This document shows positions 7,345 to 15,947 of a DNA stretch of 64,000 bases, in pieces. A model generated the notes under the pieces. It worked only from the letters and a program-made list of their open reading frames with translations. It was not told the DNA's origin and did no database searches. Made by a program: the position numbers and the translations under genes. This DNA is from Nocardioides daedukensis (GTDB lineage Bacteria > Actinomycetota > Actinomycetes > Propionibacteriales > Nocardioidaceae): assembly GCF_013408415.1 (NCBI RefSeq), contig NZ_JACCAA010000001.1, forward strand, positions 434,001 to 498,000, written 5' to 3'. The stretch's first letter is position 1; every line of letters begins with the position of its first letter.

Positions 7345-8736
7345 ATGTTCGAAGTGGTCGAGACTCCAGGGACGAGGCAGCCCACGCCGGGCGCTGACGT
7401 GCCCGTGGACGCCTCGATGATCGCGCGATGGACCAATGCCCTGTGTCAGGCTGCCGGGGCCGCGGACGGCGATTTCGCGAGGATCGATGCATTGCGCGCG
7501 CTCGAAGAACTGAAGTGCGCCGCCGAAGCAGCGCAGGCTGATCTTGCTGTGGATCTCGACACCTCGATGCGTGCCCGGGCGGCAGATCAGGGCATCCCGG
7601 CCGAGCGTCAGGGTCGCGGCATCGCACATCAGATCGCGTTGGCGCGACGGGTCTCGCCGCATCGTGGTCAGCGGCAACTCGGGTTGGCGAAGGTGCTTCG
7701 GGCTGAGTTGCCGCACACGATGGCCGCTTTCCGCGCCGGCAAGATCGGTGAGTGGAAGGCGACCCTGCTGGCCCGCGAGACCGCCTGCCTGGACCGCGCG
7801 GACCGGGCCCTGATTGACCGGGAGTTGGCCGCGGATGTGGCCACGCTCGAGAAGATGTCGGACCGTCAGGTGGCCGCAGAAGCCGCAAAGCGAGCGGCGA
7901 AGCTCGACCCAGCTTCGGTGGTCCGACGCCGCGCCAAGGCCGAAGCGGATCGGCGGGTCACCATCCGACCAGCACCCGACACGATGACCTACCTGACCGG
8001 CTTGTTGCCGATGGCCAAGGGAGTTTCGGTCTATGCGGCCCTGACCCAAGCGGCCGATGCCTTGAAGTCTGGTGGTGATCCTCGTTCTCGTGGGCAGATC
8101 ATGGCCGACATCTTGGTTGCGCGGATCACCGGCCAGGATGACGCATCTGGTCAGGCGCCGGTGCACATCAACTTGGTGGTTTCCGACCAGACCCTGCTGG
8201 GTGGCGGCAACGATCCCGCGCACGTGGACGGGTTAGGACCGATCCCTGCGGACCTGGCCCGCGAACTTGTCGAGCGCAGCCTCTCGGCTGAGTGCGAGAC
8301 CTGGTTGAAGACGGTGTACGCAGGCCCGCACGGTGGCTTGGTCGCGATGTCGTCACTGGCCAGGTTGGTGCCGAAGGGACTCGGTGACCTACTGAATGTT
8401 CGGGATGGTGGGATCTGTCGCACTCCCTGGTGTGACGCTCTGATCCGTCACCATGACCACGCCACAGGAGTCGCGAACGGAGGGGAGACGATCGAGGAAG
8501 ACCTCCAAGGGCTGTGCGAGTCCTGCAACTACGCCAAACAAGCCCCGGGATGGTCAGCAGCGGGCAAACATCCACCCGGCAAGCGACATCAGGTCGAGAC
8601 AACCACACCGACCGGACACACCTACACCTCAACGGCACCGCCCCTACCCGGCCAGCGCGAGCGTCGATCCAACCTAGTGGTGGTGGAGATCCATCACCGC
8701 CATGACCTGCAACTGGACTACGCCCCTGCAGCCTGA
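7345..8736 (+). CDS. DUF222/HNH endonuclease domain protein (13E12-repeat family)
   Basis: A 463-residue protein. The N-terminal two thirds is the alpha-helical DUF222 region. The C-terminal HNH core is visible as CRTPWCDALIRHHDHA, then EDLQGLCESCNYAK, with paired CxxC-like cysteines and the HxDH motif. These proteins occur in many copies in Nocardioides and mycobacteria (the REP13E12 family). They are thought to be HNH nucleases, sometimes associated with mobile sequences; activity and target are unknown. The ATG follows a weak upstream TAGACT box. No terminal repeats of an insertion element are seen, and it is convergent with the ligase gene. Confidence 0.8.
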   Translation: MFEVVETPGTRQPTPGADVPVDASMIARWTNALCQAAGAADGDFARIDALRALEELKCAAEAAQADLAVDLDTSMRARAADQGIPAERQGRGIAHQIALARRVSPHRGQRQLGLAKVLRAELPHTMAAFRAGKIGEWKATLLARETACLDRADRALIDRELAADVATLEKMSDRQVAAEAAKRAAKLDPASVVRRRAKAEADRRVTIRPAPDTMTYLTGLLPMAKGVSVYAALTQAADALKSGGDPRSRGQIMADILVARITGQDDASGQAPVHINLVVSDQTLLGGGNDPAHVDGLGPIPADLARELVERSLSAECETWLKTVYAGPHGGLVAMSSLARLVPKGLGDLLNVRDGGICRTPWCDALIRHHDHATGVANGGETIEEDLQGLCESCNYAKQAPGWSAAGKHPPGKRHQVETTTPTGHTYTSTAPPLPGQRERRSNLVVVEIHHRHDLQLDYAPAA

Positions 8737-8766
8737 ACGGTTCACGATGTCATGAGAGCGCGTGTT

Positions 8767-8785
8767 CCTCGGCCCTCAGCCGAGG
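8767..8785 (-). terminator. Weak hairpin at the convergent HNH/ligase junction
   Basis: CCTCGGC (8767-8773) and GCCGAGG (8779-8785) form a 7-bp stem with a 5-base loop overlapping the last codons of the ligase gene. It is the only stem seen between the two convergent genes. There is no T run, so its function is tentative. Confidence 0.35.
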
Positions 8786-10293
8786 AGAGCGCGCATCGTC
8801 GAGATCGTGTCCGCTTCCGCAGCAAGCTTGTCGTCGCGGTAGCGCAGCACCCGCGCGAAACGTAGGGCTACGCCCCCGGGATAACGAGTCGATCGCTGGA
8901 CTCCGTCGAACGCGATCTCGACCACCTGCTCGGGACGTACGAAGACCACGTGATCCTCGCGAGAGGTCTCGAGTGCGAGGAACCGCTCGGTCTGCCACGC
9001 CAGCATCTCGTCCGTCATCCCCTTGAACGTCTTGCCCAACATCACGAATCCGTCCCCGTCACGCGCACCGAGGTGGATGTTGGAGAGCTTGCCTCGGCGT
9101 CGGCCGCTGCCCCATTCGACAGCGAGTACGACCAGGTCGAGGGTGTGACGCGGCTTCACCTTCACCCAGCCGGCGCCTCGACGACCGGCGGCGTACGGCG
9201 CCTGAGGATCCTTGACCACCACGCCCTCGTGTCCGGCCGTGATCCGCTCGTCAAAGAAGGCCTGGGCCTTTGCCGCGTCGGAGGTGACAATCCGCGGTAC
9301 GACGTGGGCGGGCGCCACCTCAGAGAGCAGCTGCCAACGCGCGGCTGCGGGCTCGTCGACCAGATCTCGCCCGTCCAAGTGGAGCAGATCGAAGAAGTAC
9401 GTCGTCAAGGGCACCGTCTCGCGCATCGCTGCGGGATCAGAACTGCTCATCGTTCGCGATCCGGTGACCTGGAAGGGCTCCGGTCGCCCGGATCGCTCGG
9501 CGATCACCTCGCCATCGAGTACGACCTCGGAGAGGTCGAGGGCCAGGACAGCATCGACGACCTCCGGCAACCGGGCGGTGACATCATCGAGGGTGCGAGT
9601 GAACAGTCGCACCGATGAGCCAGAGCGATGGGCCTGGATGCGGATGCCGTCCAACTTGCTGTCCAGCGCGAGGTCGCCGCTCGAACTGGCCATGGCCGCA
9701 GCAATGTCCGGGGCACTGCCGGCCAGCATCGGTCGCAGGGGGCGGCCGACCTCGAGCCGGATCTCCGAGAGTCCGGCTTCGCCTGACTCCAGCGCCACCC
9801 GAGCCACCGGGCCCGCGAACCCAGCCAACATGACGGCACGACGTACAGCCGTCTCCGGCACTGCGCCCGCTTCGGCGATCGCCTTCAGAAGTACGCCGTC
9901 GCTGGCCCCCTGGCGCAGCTCGCCGGTGATCAGGCCGCGCAGCCATTCCTGTTCCTCGACGGTCGCCCGCGCGAAGAGTTCAGCCACGGCAGTCGAACGC
10001 CGCGCCGCCGAACCACTGCCGACAAGGGCACCGAGCTCCGTCAATGCGGCATCGACCTCCTCCACAGCGAGCGAACTCACCGATGCAGAATCCGGCAACG
10101 AGGACAACCCCCGCCAACTGACCCCGACCCTGCGTTGCGGGAGTGTTCCAGCCAGATAGTCGGCGACCAGCGCGACCGGAGCTCCGGCCTCGGCCGCTTC
10201 GCGCAACAAGGTAGCCACCGCAGCCACCTTGGCGTTGCGTGAGGGCGTGGCAGCGAGGGTTGCGGACGTCGCGATCACCCGGGAAAGTTGCAC
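8776..10293 (-). CDS. ATP-dependent DNA ligase (LigB-like)
   Basis: A 505-residue ATP-dependent ligase that seals nicks through an enzyme-AMP intermediate. An N-terminal DNA-binding domain occupies about residues 1-190. Motif I, KLDG, begins at Lys213, the expected adenylated lysine. ELVLDGE-like motif III appears as VVLDGEVI, motif IV as EGVVVKDP and motif V as WVKVKP. The C-terminal OB-fold ends at RVLRYRDDK. Length and order match the LigB group of mycobacteria and other actinobacteria, an accessory ligase beside NAD-dependent LigA. No Ku or LigD partner is nearby. I placed the start at GTG 10293 because the longer frame upstream lacks a family match. Confidence 0.9.
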   Translation of the reverse strand: MQLSRVIATSATLAATPSRNAKVAAVATLLREAAEAGAPVALVADYLAGTLPQRRVGVSWRGLSSLPDSASVSSLAVEEVDAALTELGALVGSGSAARRSTAVAELFARATVEEQEWLRGLITGELRQGASDGVLLKAIAEAGAVPETAVRRAVMLAGFAGPVARVALESGEAGLSEIRLEVGRPLRPMLAGSAPDIAAAMASSSGDLALDSKLDGIRIQAHRSGSSVRLFTRTLDDVTARLPEVVDAVLALDLSEVVLDGEVIAERSGRPEPFQVTGSRTMSSSDPAAMRETVPLTTYFFDLLHLDGRDLVDEPAAARWQLLSEVAPAHVVPRIVTSDAAKAQAFFDERITAGHEGVVVKDPQAPYAAGRRGAGWVKVKPRHTLDLVVLAVEWGSGRRRGKLSNIHLGARDGDGFVMLGKTFKGMTDEMLAWQTERFLALETSREDHVVFVRPEQVVEIAFDGVQRSTRYPGGVALRFARVLRYRDDKLAAEADTISTMRALLG

Positions 10294-10365
10294 GACTACA
10301 GCATGCCGGTCGCGGCGGTTCAAGCCCAGAGCGGCGGCCCGGCCACGCAACATAGGGTCGCGTCC

Positions 10366-11130
10366 ATGGACCCCCTCTTCGATGATCTGGGCGAGCAGGT
10401 TGATCTGAGTGCGCCTCCGCGCCGGATCGTTTGCCTCGTCCCTTCCTTGACCGAAGCGTTGGCCGACACCGGCCTCCTGATCGGTGCGACCGACTGGTGC
10501 ACGCATCCAGCCGACCTCGACGTGGCTCGGGTGCGCGGCACGAAGAACCCCGATCTCAACGCGATCGCCGCCCTGGAGCCCGATCTGGTCATCGCGAACC
10601 AGGAGGAGAACCGTGAGCTGGACGTCCGCCGGCTCAGGGAACGGGGGATCACGGTCTGGGTGACGGTGACCGAATCGGTGCCCCAGGCCATCGGGGCGAT
10701 GACCCGGCTCTTCGTCGACGTGCTGGGTCGTGAGCAGCCCGGGTGGCTCGTGGAGGCGGCTCGATTGTGGTCAGGAGAGCTTCCCGACCCGCACACCACG
10801 GCCGCGGTGGCGATCTGGCGCGATCCCTGGATGGTGGTCGGCCGCGACACCTTCACCGGTGACTTGTTGGCCCGGGTCGGGGTGGCGAACGCATTTGCGG
10901 ACTCGCCGGACCGCTATCCGACAACGACTGTGGAGGAGATCTCGGCTCGTACGCCCGATGTCGTCGTGCTGCCCGACGAGCCCTACGTGTTCAGTCGCGA
11001 CGACGGCCCCGAGGCCTTCCCGGAGCGGAAGACCCTTCTGCTCGAAGGCCGCCTGATCACGTGGTACGGCCCCTCGCTGGTCGAGGCGCACTCCACTTTG
11101 CACGAACTCCTAGGACGTCCTACTATTTAA
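10366..11130 (+). CDS. BtuF-like helical-backbone metal receptor/cobalamin-binding protein without signal peptide
   Basis: A 254-residue protein of the class III periplasmic-binding (BtuF/FecB) fold. It opens with RRIVCLVPSLTEAL, followed by TKNPDLNAIAALEPDLVIAN, which are typical BtuF-family segments, and a central long helix. There is no signal peptide or lipobox at the N-terminus, so it should be cytosolic. That excludes a standard ABC-importer role unless the start is wrong. The ATG at 10366 is the first methionine consistent with the fold. It lies 36 bases before the B12-dependent mutase icmF, so a role in binding or handling cobalamin or its derivatives is an attractive inference. Its 3' end carries the icmF promoter. 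Confidence 0.75.
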   Translation: MDPLFDDLGEQVDLSAPPRRIVCLVPSLTEALADTGLLIGATDWCTHPADLDVARVRGTKNPDLNAIAALEPDLVIANQEENRELDVRRLRERGITVWVTVTESVPQAIGAMTRLFVDVLGREQPGWLVEAARLWSGELPDPHTTAAVAIWRDPWMVVGRDTFTGDLLARVGVANAFADSPDRYPTTTVEEISARTPDVVVLPDEPYVFSRDDGPEAFPERKTLLLEGRLITWYGPSLVEAHSTLHELLGRPTI

Positions 11131-11147
11131 CTAGGACGTCCAACTAT
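11098..11147 (+). promoter_or_regulatory. icmF promoter with twin palindromic operators
   Basis: TTGCAC (11098-11103), a 17-base spacer, then TACTAT (11121-11126) make a good sigma-70-type promoter inside the end of the upstream gene. The 17-base unit CTAGGACGTCCWACTAT occurs twice, at 11110-11126 and 11131-11147, exactly 21 bases or two helical turns apart. The first core, TAGGACGTCCTA, is a perfect palindrome; the second differs at the last-but-one base. One copy overlaps the -10 box and the other covers the start-site region, the usual arrangement for a repressor, probably TetR-type. The regulator is not identified. Confidence 0.65.
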
Positions 11148-11166
11148 CTCGTCGCCAGGAGTCTCC

Positions 11167-14100
11167 GTGTCATCGTTGCCGACCCAGCCCAGCGAACTGC
11201 ACAAGCCGGTCAACCCGGTCCGGTTCGTCACCGCCTCCAGCCTCTTCGACGGCCACGACGCATCGATCAACATCATGCGCCGGATCCTTCAGAGCCAGGG
11301 CGCCGAGGTGATCCACCTCGGTCACAACCGCGCCGTGACCGAAGTGGTCGAGGCAGCGATCGAGGAGGACGTGCAGGGCATCGCCGTCTCCTCCTACCAG
11401 GGCGGCCACGTCGAATACTTCGAATACCTCGTCGAGCTCCTCCGTGAGCGCGGTGCCGGGCACATCAAGGTGTACGGCGGCGGTGGCGGCGTCATCGTTC
11501 CCGAGGAGATCGCCCGGCTGGCGAAGTCCGGCGTGAAGATCTTCTCGCCCGAGGACGGCCAGTCGATGGGCCTGGTCGGGATGATCAACTCGATGATCCG
11601 CGACTGCGACATCGACCTGTGGCAGGAGCAGGCCGTCACTGCTGATGCGGTGCTCTCGGGTGACCGGTTCGCGGTCGCCCGCGCCATCACGGGTGCCGAG
11701 CTCGGCGAGCTCGGCGAGGACGTCCTGGTCCGCCTCCGCGAGGCGGCCGCCGCACGCACCACCCCGGTCCTCGGCATCACCGGCACCGGAGGCTCGGGCA
11801 AGTCCAGCCTCACCGACGAGCTGGTGCGCCGATTCCGCGTCGACCAGCAGGACAAGCTCCGGATCGCCGTGATCGCGGTCGACCCGACACGTCGCCGTGG
11901 CGGCGGAGCCCTGCTCGGCGACCGGATCCGGATGAACTCGGTCCACAACGGCGGCGCCGAGTCGCCGATCCTCTTCCGGTCGCTGGCAACGCGCGGCAGC
12001 CACGAGCTGCCCGACGGGCTCGAGGACGTGCTCACGGTCGTCAAGGCCGCCGGCCACGACCTGATCGTCCTCGAGACGCCCGGCATCGGTCAGGGTGACG
12101 CCGGTGTCCTGCCCTTTGTCGACACCTCGATGTATGTCATGACGCCGGAGTTCGGCGCAGCCTCGCAGCTCGAGAAGATCGACATGCTCGACTTCGCCGA
12201 CACGGTTGCGATCAACAAGTTCGAGCGCCGCGGCGCGATGGACGCGCTGCGTGACGTCGGTCGCCAGCTGGTCCGCAACCGCGAGGCGTTCGGCAAGAAG
12301 CCCGAGGAGATGCCGGTCTTCGGCACCTCGGCCGCGACCTTCAACGACGACGGTGTCACCGCGCTTTACCAGCACCTTCTCGCCACCCTCGGTGAGCACG
12401 GCCTGCCCGTCGCCGAGGGAGTCCTGCCCCGGGTCGACGTACGCCACTCGTCCGGGATCGCCCAGGTCGTCCCGACCGGCCGGGTCCGCTACCTCTCGGA
12501 GATCACCGAGACCGTGCGCGCCTACCACGCCGAGACCGAGCGGCTGGTGGCTGCGGCCCGCAAGGCCCAGCAGGTCCAGGCAGTCGCCGACGAGCTCGAG
12601 AGCAACGCAGACGTCGCCGCCCTCCTGGAGAAGACCCGCAAGGAGCTTCCGCACGAGGTCGCCGACCAGATCACCAACTGGCCCGCAGTCGTGGAGTCCT
12701 ACTCCGGCGACGAGCAGGTGGTCAGGATCCGCGACAAGGAACTGCACACCAAGCTCACCCGCGAATCCCTCTCCGGCAACAAGATCCGCCGCGTCGCCCT
12801 GCCGCGCTACGAGGACCACGGCGAGCTGGTCCGCTTCTGGCGCGAGGAGAACCTCCCGGGGTTCTTCCCCTATGCCGCAGGTGTCTTCCCGTTCAAGCGC
12901 GACGGCGAGGACCCGGCCCGGATGTTCGCCGGCGAGGGCGACCCGGCCCGGACCAACCGCCGGTTCAAGATCCTCTCCGAGGACGGCGACGCCACCAGGC
13001 TCTCCACCGCCTTCGACTCGGTCACGCTCTACGGCCGTGACCCCGACCCGCGACCCGACGTCTACGGCAAGGTCGGCACCTCGGGTGTCTCGGTGGCCAC
13101 GCTGGACGACATGAAGGTGCTCTACGGCGGCTTCGACCTGGTCTCGCCCTCGACGAGCGTGAGCATGACCATCAACGGCCCGGCCCCGACGGTCCTGGCG
13201 TTCTTCCTCAACACGGTCATCGACCAGCAGGTCGACGCGTTCCGCGAGGAGAAGGGCCGCGAGCCCAACGAGGAGGAGCGCGCGACGCTGGCGGCGTACG
13301 CCCTGGCCAACGTCCGCGGAACCGTGCAGGCAGACATCCTCAAGGAGGACCAGGGCCAGAACACCTGCCTGTTCTCCACCGAGTTCAGCCTGCGGATGAT
13401 GGCCGACATCCAGGAGTGGTTCATCGAGAACCAGGTCCGGAACTTCTACTCCGTCTCGATCTCGGGCTATCACATCGCCGAGGCCGGGGCGAACCCGATC
13501 AGCCAGCTCGCCTTCACCCTGGCCAACGGCTTCACCTACGTCGAGGCCTACCTCGCCCGCGGGATGGACATCGACGACTTCGCGCCGAACCTGTCCTTCT
13601 TCTTCTCCAACGGCATGGACCCCGAGTACAGCGTCATCGGTCGCGTCGCCCGTCGGATCTGGGCGGTGGCGATGAAGGAGAAGTACGGCGCCAACGACCG
13701 GTCCCAGAAGCTGAAGTACCACGTCCAGACCTCGGGTCGTTCCCTGCACGCGCAGGAGATGGACTTCAACGACATCCGCACCACGCTGCAGGCCCTGATC
13801 GCGATCTATGACAACGCCAACAGCCTGCACACCAACGCCTACGACGAGGCGGTCACCACCCCGACCGAGGAGTCCGTACGCCGTGCCCTCGCGATCCAGC
13901 TGATCATCAACCGCGAGTGGGGCCTGGCGATGAACGAGAACCCGCTCCAGGGTTCCTTCATCATCGACGAGCTGACCGACCTCGTGGAGAAGGCCGTGCT
14001 CGACGAGTTCGACCGGATCAACGAGCGCGGGGGAGTGCTTGGTGCGATGGAGACCGGCTACCAGCGCGGCCGGATCCAGGACGAGTCGATGCTCTACGAG

Positions 14101-14418
14101 CACCGCAAGCACGACGGATCGCTGCCGATCATCGGCGTCAACACCTTCCGTCGCCCGGCATCCGAGGGCGAGGAGGAGCACACCGTCGAGCTGGCTCGCG
14201 CCACCGAGTCGGAGAAGAAGTCCCAGCTCGAGCGGGTGCACTCCTTCCAGGCCGAGCACCGCACCGAGGCCGAGGAGGCGATCGCCAAGCTCAAGGAGGC
14301 GGCCATCAACGGCGACAACGTCTTCGCGGTGCTGATGGACGCCGCCCGGGTCTGCTCGCTGCAGCAGGTCACCGAGGCGTTCTTCGAGGTCGGTGGCCAG
14401 TACCGGCGCAACGTCTGA
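11167..14418 (+). CDS. icmF: Fused isobutyryl-CoA mutase
   Basis: A 1083-residue adenosylcobalamin-dependent mutase that interconverts isobutyryl-CoA and n-butyryl-CoA; some relatives act on pivalyl-CoA. Domains in order: a B12-binding domain with DGHDASIN around residue 30; a MeaI/MeaB-type G-protein chaperone with P-loop GTGGSGKSS at about 206-214; and a C-terminal TIM-barrel mutase starting near 540. AAGVFPFKRDGEDPARMF is a segment characteristic of IcmF rather than methylmalonyl-CoA mutase. The fused chaperone loads and protects the cofactor. GTG at 11167 follows AGGAG. It is transcribed from its own promoter with twin operators, just after a cobalamin-binding-fold gene, and is closed by a strong hairpin. 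Confidence 0.95.
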   Translation: MSSLPTQPSELHKPVNPVRFVTASSLFDGHDASINIMRRILQSQGAEVIHLGHNRAVTEVVEAAIEEDVQGIAVSSYQGGHVEYFEYLVELLRERGAGHIKVYGGGGGVIVPEEIARLAKSGVKIFSPEDGQSMGLVGMINSMIRDCDIDLWQEQAVTADAVLSGDRFAVARAITGAELGELGEDVLVRLREAAAARTTPVLGITGTGGSGKSSLTDELVRRFRVDQQDKLRIAVIAVDPTRRRGGGALLGDRIRMNSVHNGGAESPILFRSLATRGSHELPDGLEDVLTVVKAAGHDLIVLETPGIGQGDAGVLPFVDTSMYVMTPEFGAASQLEKIDMLDFADTVAINKFERRGAMDALRDVGRQLVRNREAFGKKPEEMPVFGTSAATFNDDGVTALYQHLLATLGEHGLPVAEGVLPRVDVRHSSGIAQVVPTGRVRYLSEITETVRAYHAETERLVAAARKAQQVQAVADELESNADVAALLEKTRKELPHEVADQITNWPAVVESYSGDEQVVRIRDKELHTKLTRESLSGNKIRRVALPRYEDHGELVRFWREENLPGFFPYAAGVFPFKRDGEDPARMFAGEGDPARTNRRFKILSEDGDATRLSTAFDSVTLYGRDPDPRPDVYGKVGTSGVSVATLDDMKVLYGGFDLVSPSTSVSMTINGPAPTVLAFFLNTVIDQQVDAFREEKGREPNEEERATLAAYALANVRGTVQADILKEDQGQNTCLFSTEFSLRMMADIQEWFIENQVRNFYSVSISGYHIAEAGANPISQLAFTLANGFTYVEAYLARGMDIDDFAPNLSFFFSNGMDPEYSVIGRVARRIWAVAMKEKYGANDRSQKLKYHVQTSGRSLHAQEMDFNDIRTTLQALIAIYDNANSLHTNAYDEAVTTPTEESVRRALAIQLIINREWGLAMNENPLQGSFIIDELTDLVEKAVLDEFDRINERGGVLGAMETGYQRGRIQDESMLYEHRKHDGSLPIIGVNTFRRPASEGEEEHTVELARATESEKKSQLERVHSFQAEHRTEAEEAIAKLKEAAINGDNVFAVLMDAARVCSLQQVTEAFFEVGGQYRRNV

Positions 14419-14432
14419 GTCATCTCGCGCGC

Positions 14433-14475
14433 TCACGTGGCGCACGTCGGTCAACAGTCGACGTGCGCTACGTGA
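14433..14475 (+). terminator. Long hairpin after icmF
   Basis: A 17-base arm (14433-14449) beginning TCACGTGGCG pairs with 14459-14475 with a single G.U pair and a 9-base loop. It starts 15 bases after the icmF stop. No T tract follows, but stem length and position fit an actinobacterial terminator. Confidence 0.65.
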
Positions 14476-14477
14476 TC

Positions 14478-14597
14478 GCCGAGGATTTCTGTACTCTGTT
14501 CTCGGCAATGCACCCCACCGAAGGCAGTTGACGCACCATCCATGGACTCTCAAAGTCCCAGGCCCTCTGATCCCATCCACGATGGTGGAGGGCCACG
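14478..14597 (+). promoter_or_regulatory. Structured leader with sequestered ribosome-binding site before the CNNM pair
   Basis: After the icmF hairpin, 120 bases precede the first CNNM/CorC gene. GCCGAG (14478-14483) can pair with CTCGGC (14501-14506). More strikingly, GGCCCTC (14561-14567) pairs with GAGGGCC (14588-14594), with an inner CCATC/GATGG stem (14573-14577 with 14581-14585). The second strand contains the GGAGGG Shine-Dalgarno sequence for the ATG at 14598. Folding would hide the start site. I did not recognise the M-box or any other named riboswitch core. The pairing is seen; regulation is inferred. Confidence 0.4.
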
Positions 14598-15947
14598 ATG
14601 ACCGAATGGCTCCTGCTCGCGGCGGCACTGCTGCTGATCCTCGCCTGCGGAGTGTTCGTTGCCGCTGAGTTCGCCTTCGTCACCGTCGACCGCAACCTGG
14701 TCGACCGGGCGGCGAAGTCGGGCGACTCCGGAGCGATCGCTGTGCAGGTGGCGCTCAAGTCGCTCTCGACCCAGCTCTCGGGTGCCCAGGTCGGCATCAC
14801 CGTCACCAACCTGGCGATCGGATTCCTGGCCGAGCCGGCCATCGCCGTCCTGATCCGCGATCCACTCGCCGCGACGGGACTGCCCTCGTCGGCGGTGCAC
14901 CCGACCGCCCTCGGAATCGCCCTGGTGCTGAGCACGGTGCTGACCATGCTCTTCGGGGAGCTGGTGCCGAAGAACCTGGCCATCGCGATGCCGTTGCAGA
15001 CCGCGAAGGCGACCGCGCGTGCGCAGCGCCTGTTCACTGCCAGCATCAAGGGACCGATCGCCTTTCTCAACGGGTCCGCGAACTTCCTGGTCAGGCGCCT
15101 CGGGATCGAGCCCCAGGAGGAGCTGCGCTCGGCGCGGTCGTCGACCGAGCTCGCCTCACTCATCTCCCGGTCCGCCGACCAGGGAACACTGGATGCCGAC
15201 ACCGCCGAGCTGATGGAGCGCTCGGTCGAGTTCGGCACCCGGACCGCCGGCGAGATCATGACCCCACGGGTGCGGACCAGCAGCGTCGAGGCCACCGACC
15301 GCGCCATCAGCGTGATCGAGCTGGCCCGCCAGACCGGCCACTCGCGCTTCCCCGTCCTCGACGACGGGGACAACGTGGTGGGCACCGTGCACGTCAAGCA
15401 CGCCGTGACCCTTCCGGTCCACGAACGCACCACCACTCGGATCAAGCACATCATGGTCAAGCCGATCGTGGTCCCGGACTCGCTCAAGCTCGACCCGCTG
15501 CTGGGGCTGCTGCGCCGCGACGGCTTCCAGATGGCAGTCGTCCTCGACGAGTACGGCGGCCAGGCGGGCATCGTCACTCTCGAGGACGTCGTCGAGGAGA
15601 TCGTCGGTGACATTGCCGACGAGCACGACCGGCTCGGTGCCCGGGTCCGGCAGCGTCGCGACGGTGCCTGGTCGCTCTCGGGCCTGCTCCGACCCGACGA
15701 GGTCGAGGACGTCACCGAGATCGACCTCCCGGTCAGCGACGACTACGACACGATCGCGGGCCTCGTGCTGCGTGAGCTCGGCCGGATCCCGGTGGCAGGG
15801 GATCAGGTGGAGGTGCCGCTCCCGGTCGGGCTCGACGATGACGACGAACCGCTGCCGCAGGTGATCGCGGTCCTGAAGGTCGAGCACATGGACGGACTGA
15901 GGGTGGATCGGATCCGACTCTGGACCCGGACGGAGGGCGAAGGATGA
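14598..15947 (+). CDS. CNNM/CorC (hemolysin C) family membrane protein, first of pair
   Basis: A 449-residue protein of the DUF21-CBS-CorC_HlyC type. Three or four N-terminal membrane helices (about residues 4-150) contain the conserved FVAAEFAFVTVDR and GELVPKNLAIA. A tandem CBS pair follows at about 200-335 (TAGEIMTPRVR, HSRFPVLDD, VLDEYGGQAGIVTLED), and a C-terminal CorC transporter-associated domain ends near LKVEHMDGLRVDRI. Family members are implicated in magnesium or cobalt efflux; the hemolysin name is historical. Its stop overlaps the start of a second, shorter paralogue (ATGA), the same tandem pairing as Rv1842c/Rv1841c in M. tuberculosis. The leader may control translation. Confidence 0.9.
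   Translation: MTEWLLLAAALLLILACGVFVAAEFAFVTVDRNLVDRAAKSGDSGAIAVQVALKSLSTQLSGAQVGITVTNLAIGFLAEPAIAVLIRDPLAATGLPSSAVHPTALGIALVLSTVLTMLFGELVPKNLAIAMPLQTAKATARAQRLFTASIKGPIAFLNGSANFLVRRLGIEPQEELRSARSSTELASLISRSADQGTLDADTAELMERSVEFGTRTAGEIMTPRVRTSSVEATDRAISVIELARQTGHSRFPVLDDGDNVVGTVHVKHAVTLPVHERTTTRIKHIMVKPIVVPDSLKLDPLLGLLRRDGFQMAVVLDEYGGQAGIVTLEDVVEEIVGDIADEHDRLGARVRQRRDGAWSLSGLLRPDEVEDVTEIDLPVSDDYDTIAGLVLRELGRIPVAGDQVEVPLPVGLDDDDEPLPQVIAVLKVEHMDGLRVDRIRLWTRTEGEG

Noticed and set aside
7345..8736. Insertion sequence carrying the HNH gene.
   Set aside because: No terminal inverted repeats or target duplications are seen next to it.
14478..14597. M-box (ykoK) magnesium riboswitch.
   Set aside because: Its conserved core segments are not seen; only inverted repeats remain.
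11170..14628. A very long open frame antisense to icmF (over 1100 codons).
   Set aside because: It is low-complexity, leucine/valine/glycine-rich and opposite a strongly conserved gene; high-GC DNA gives such frames. No family features are seen.
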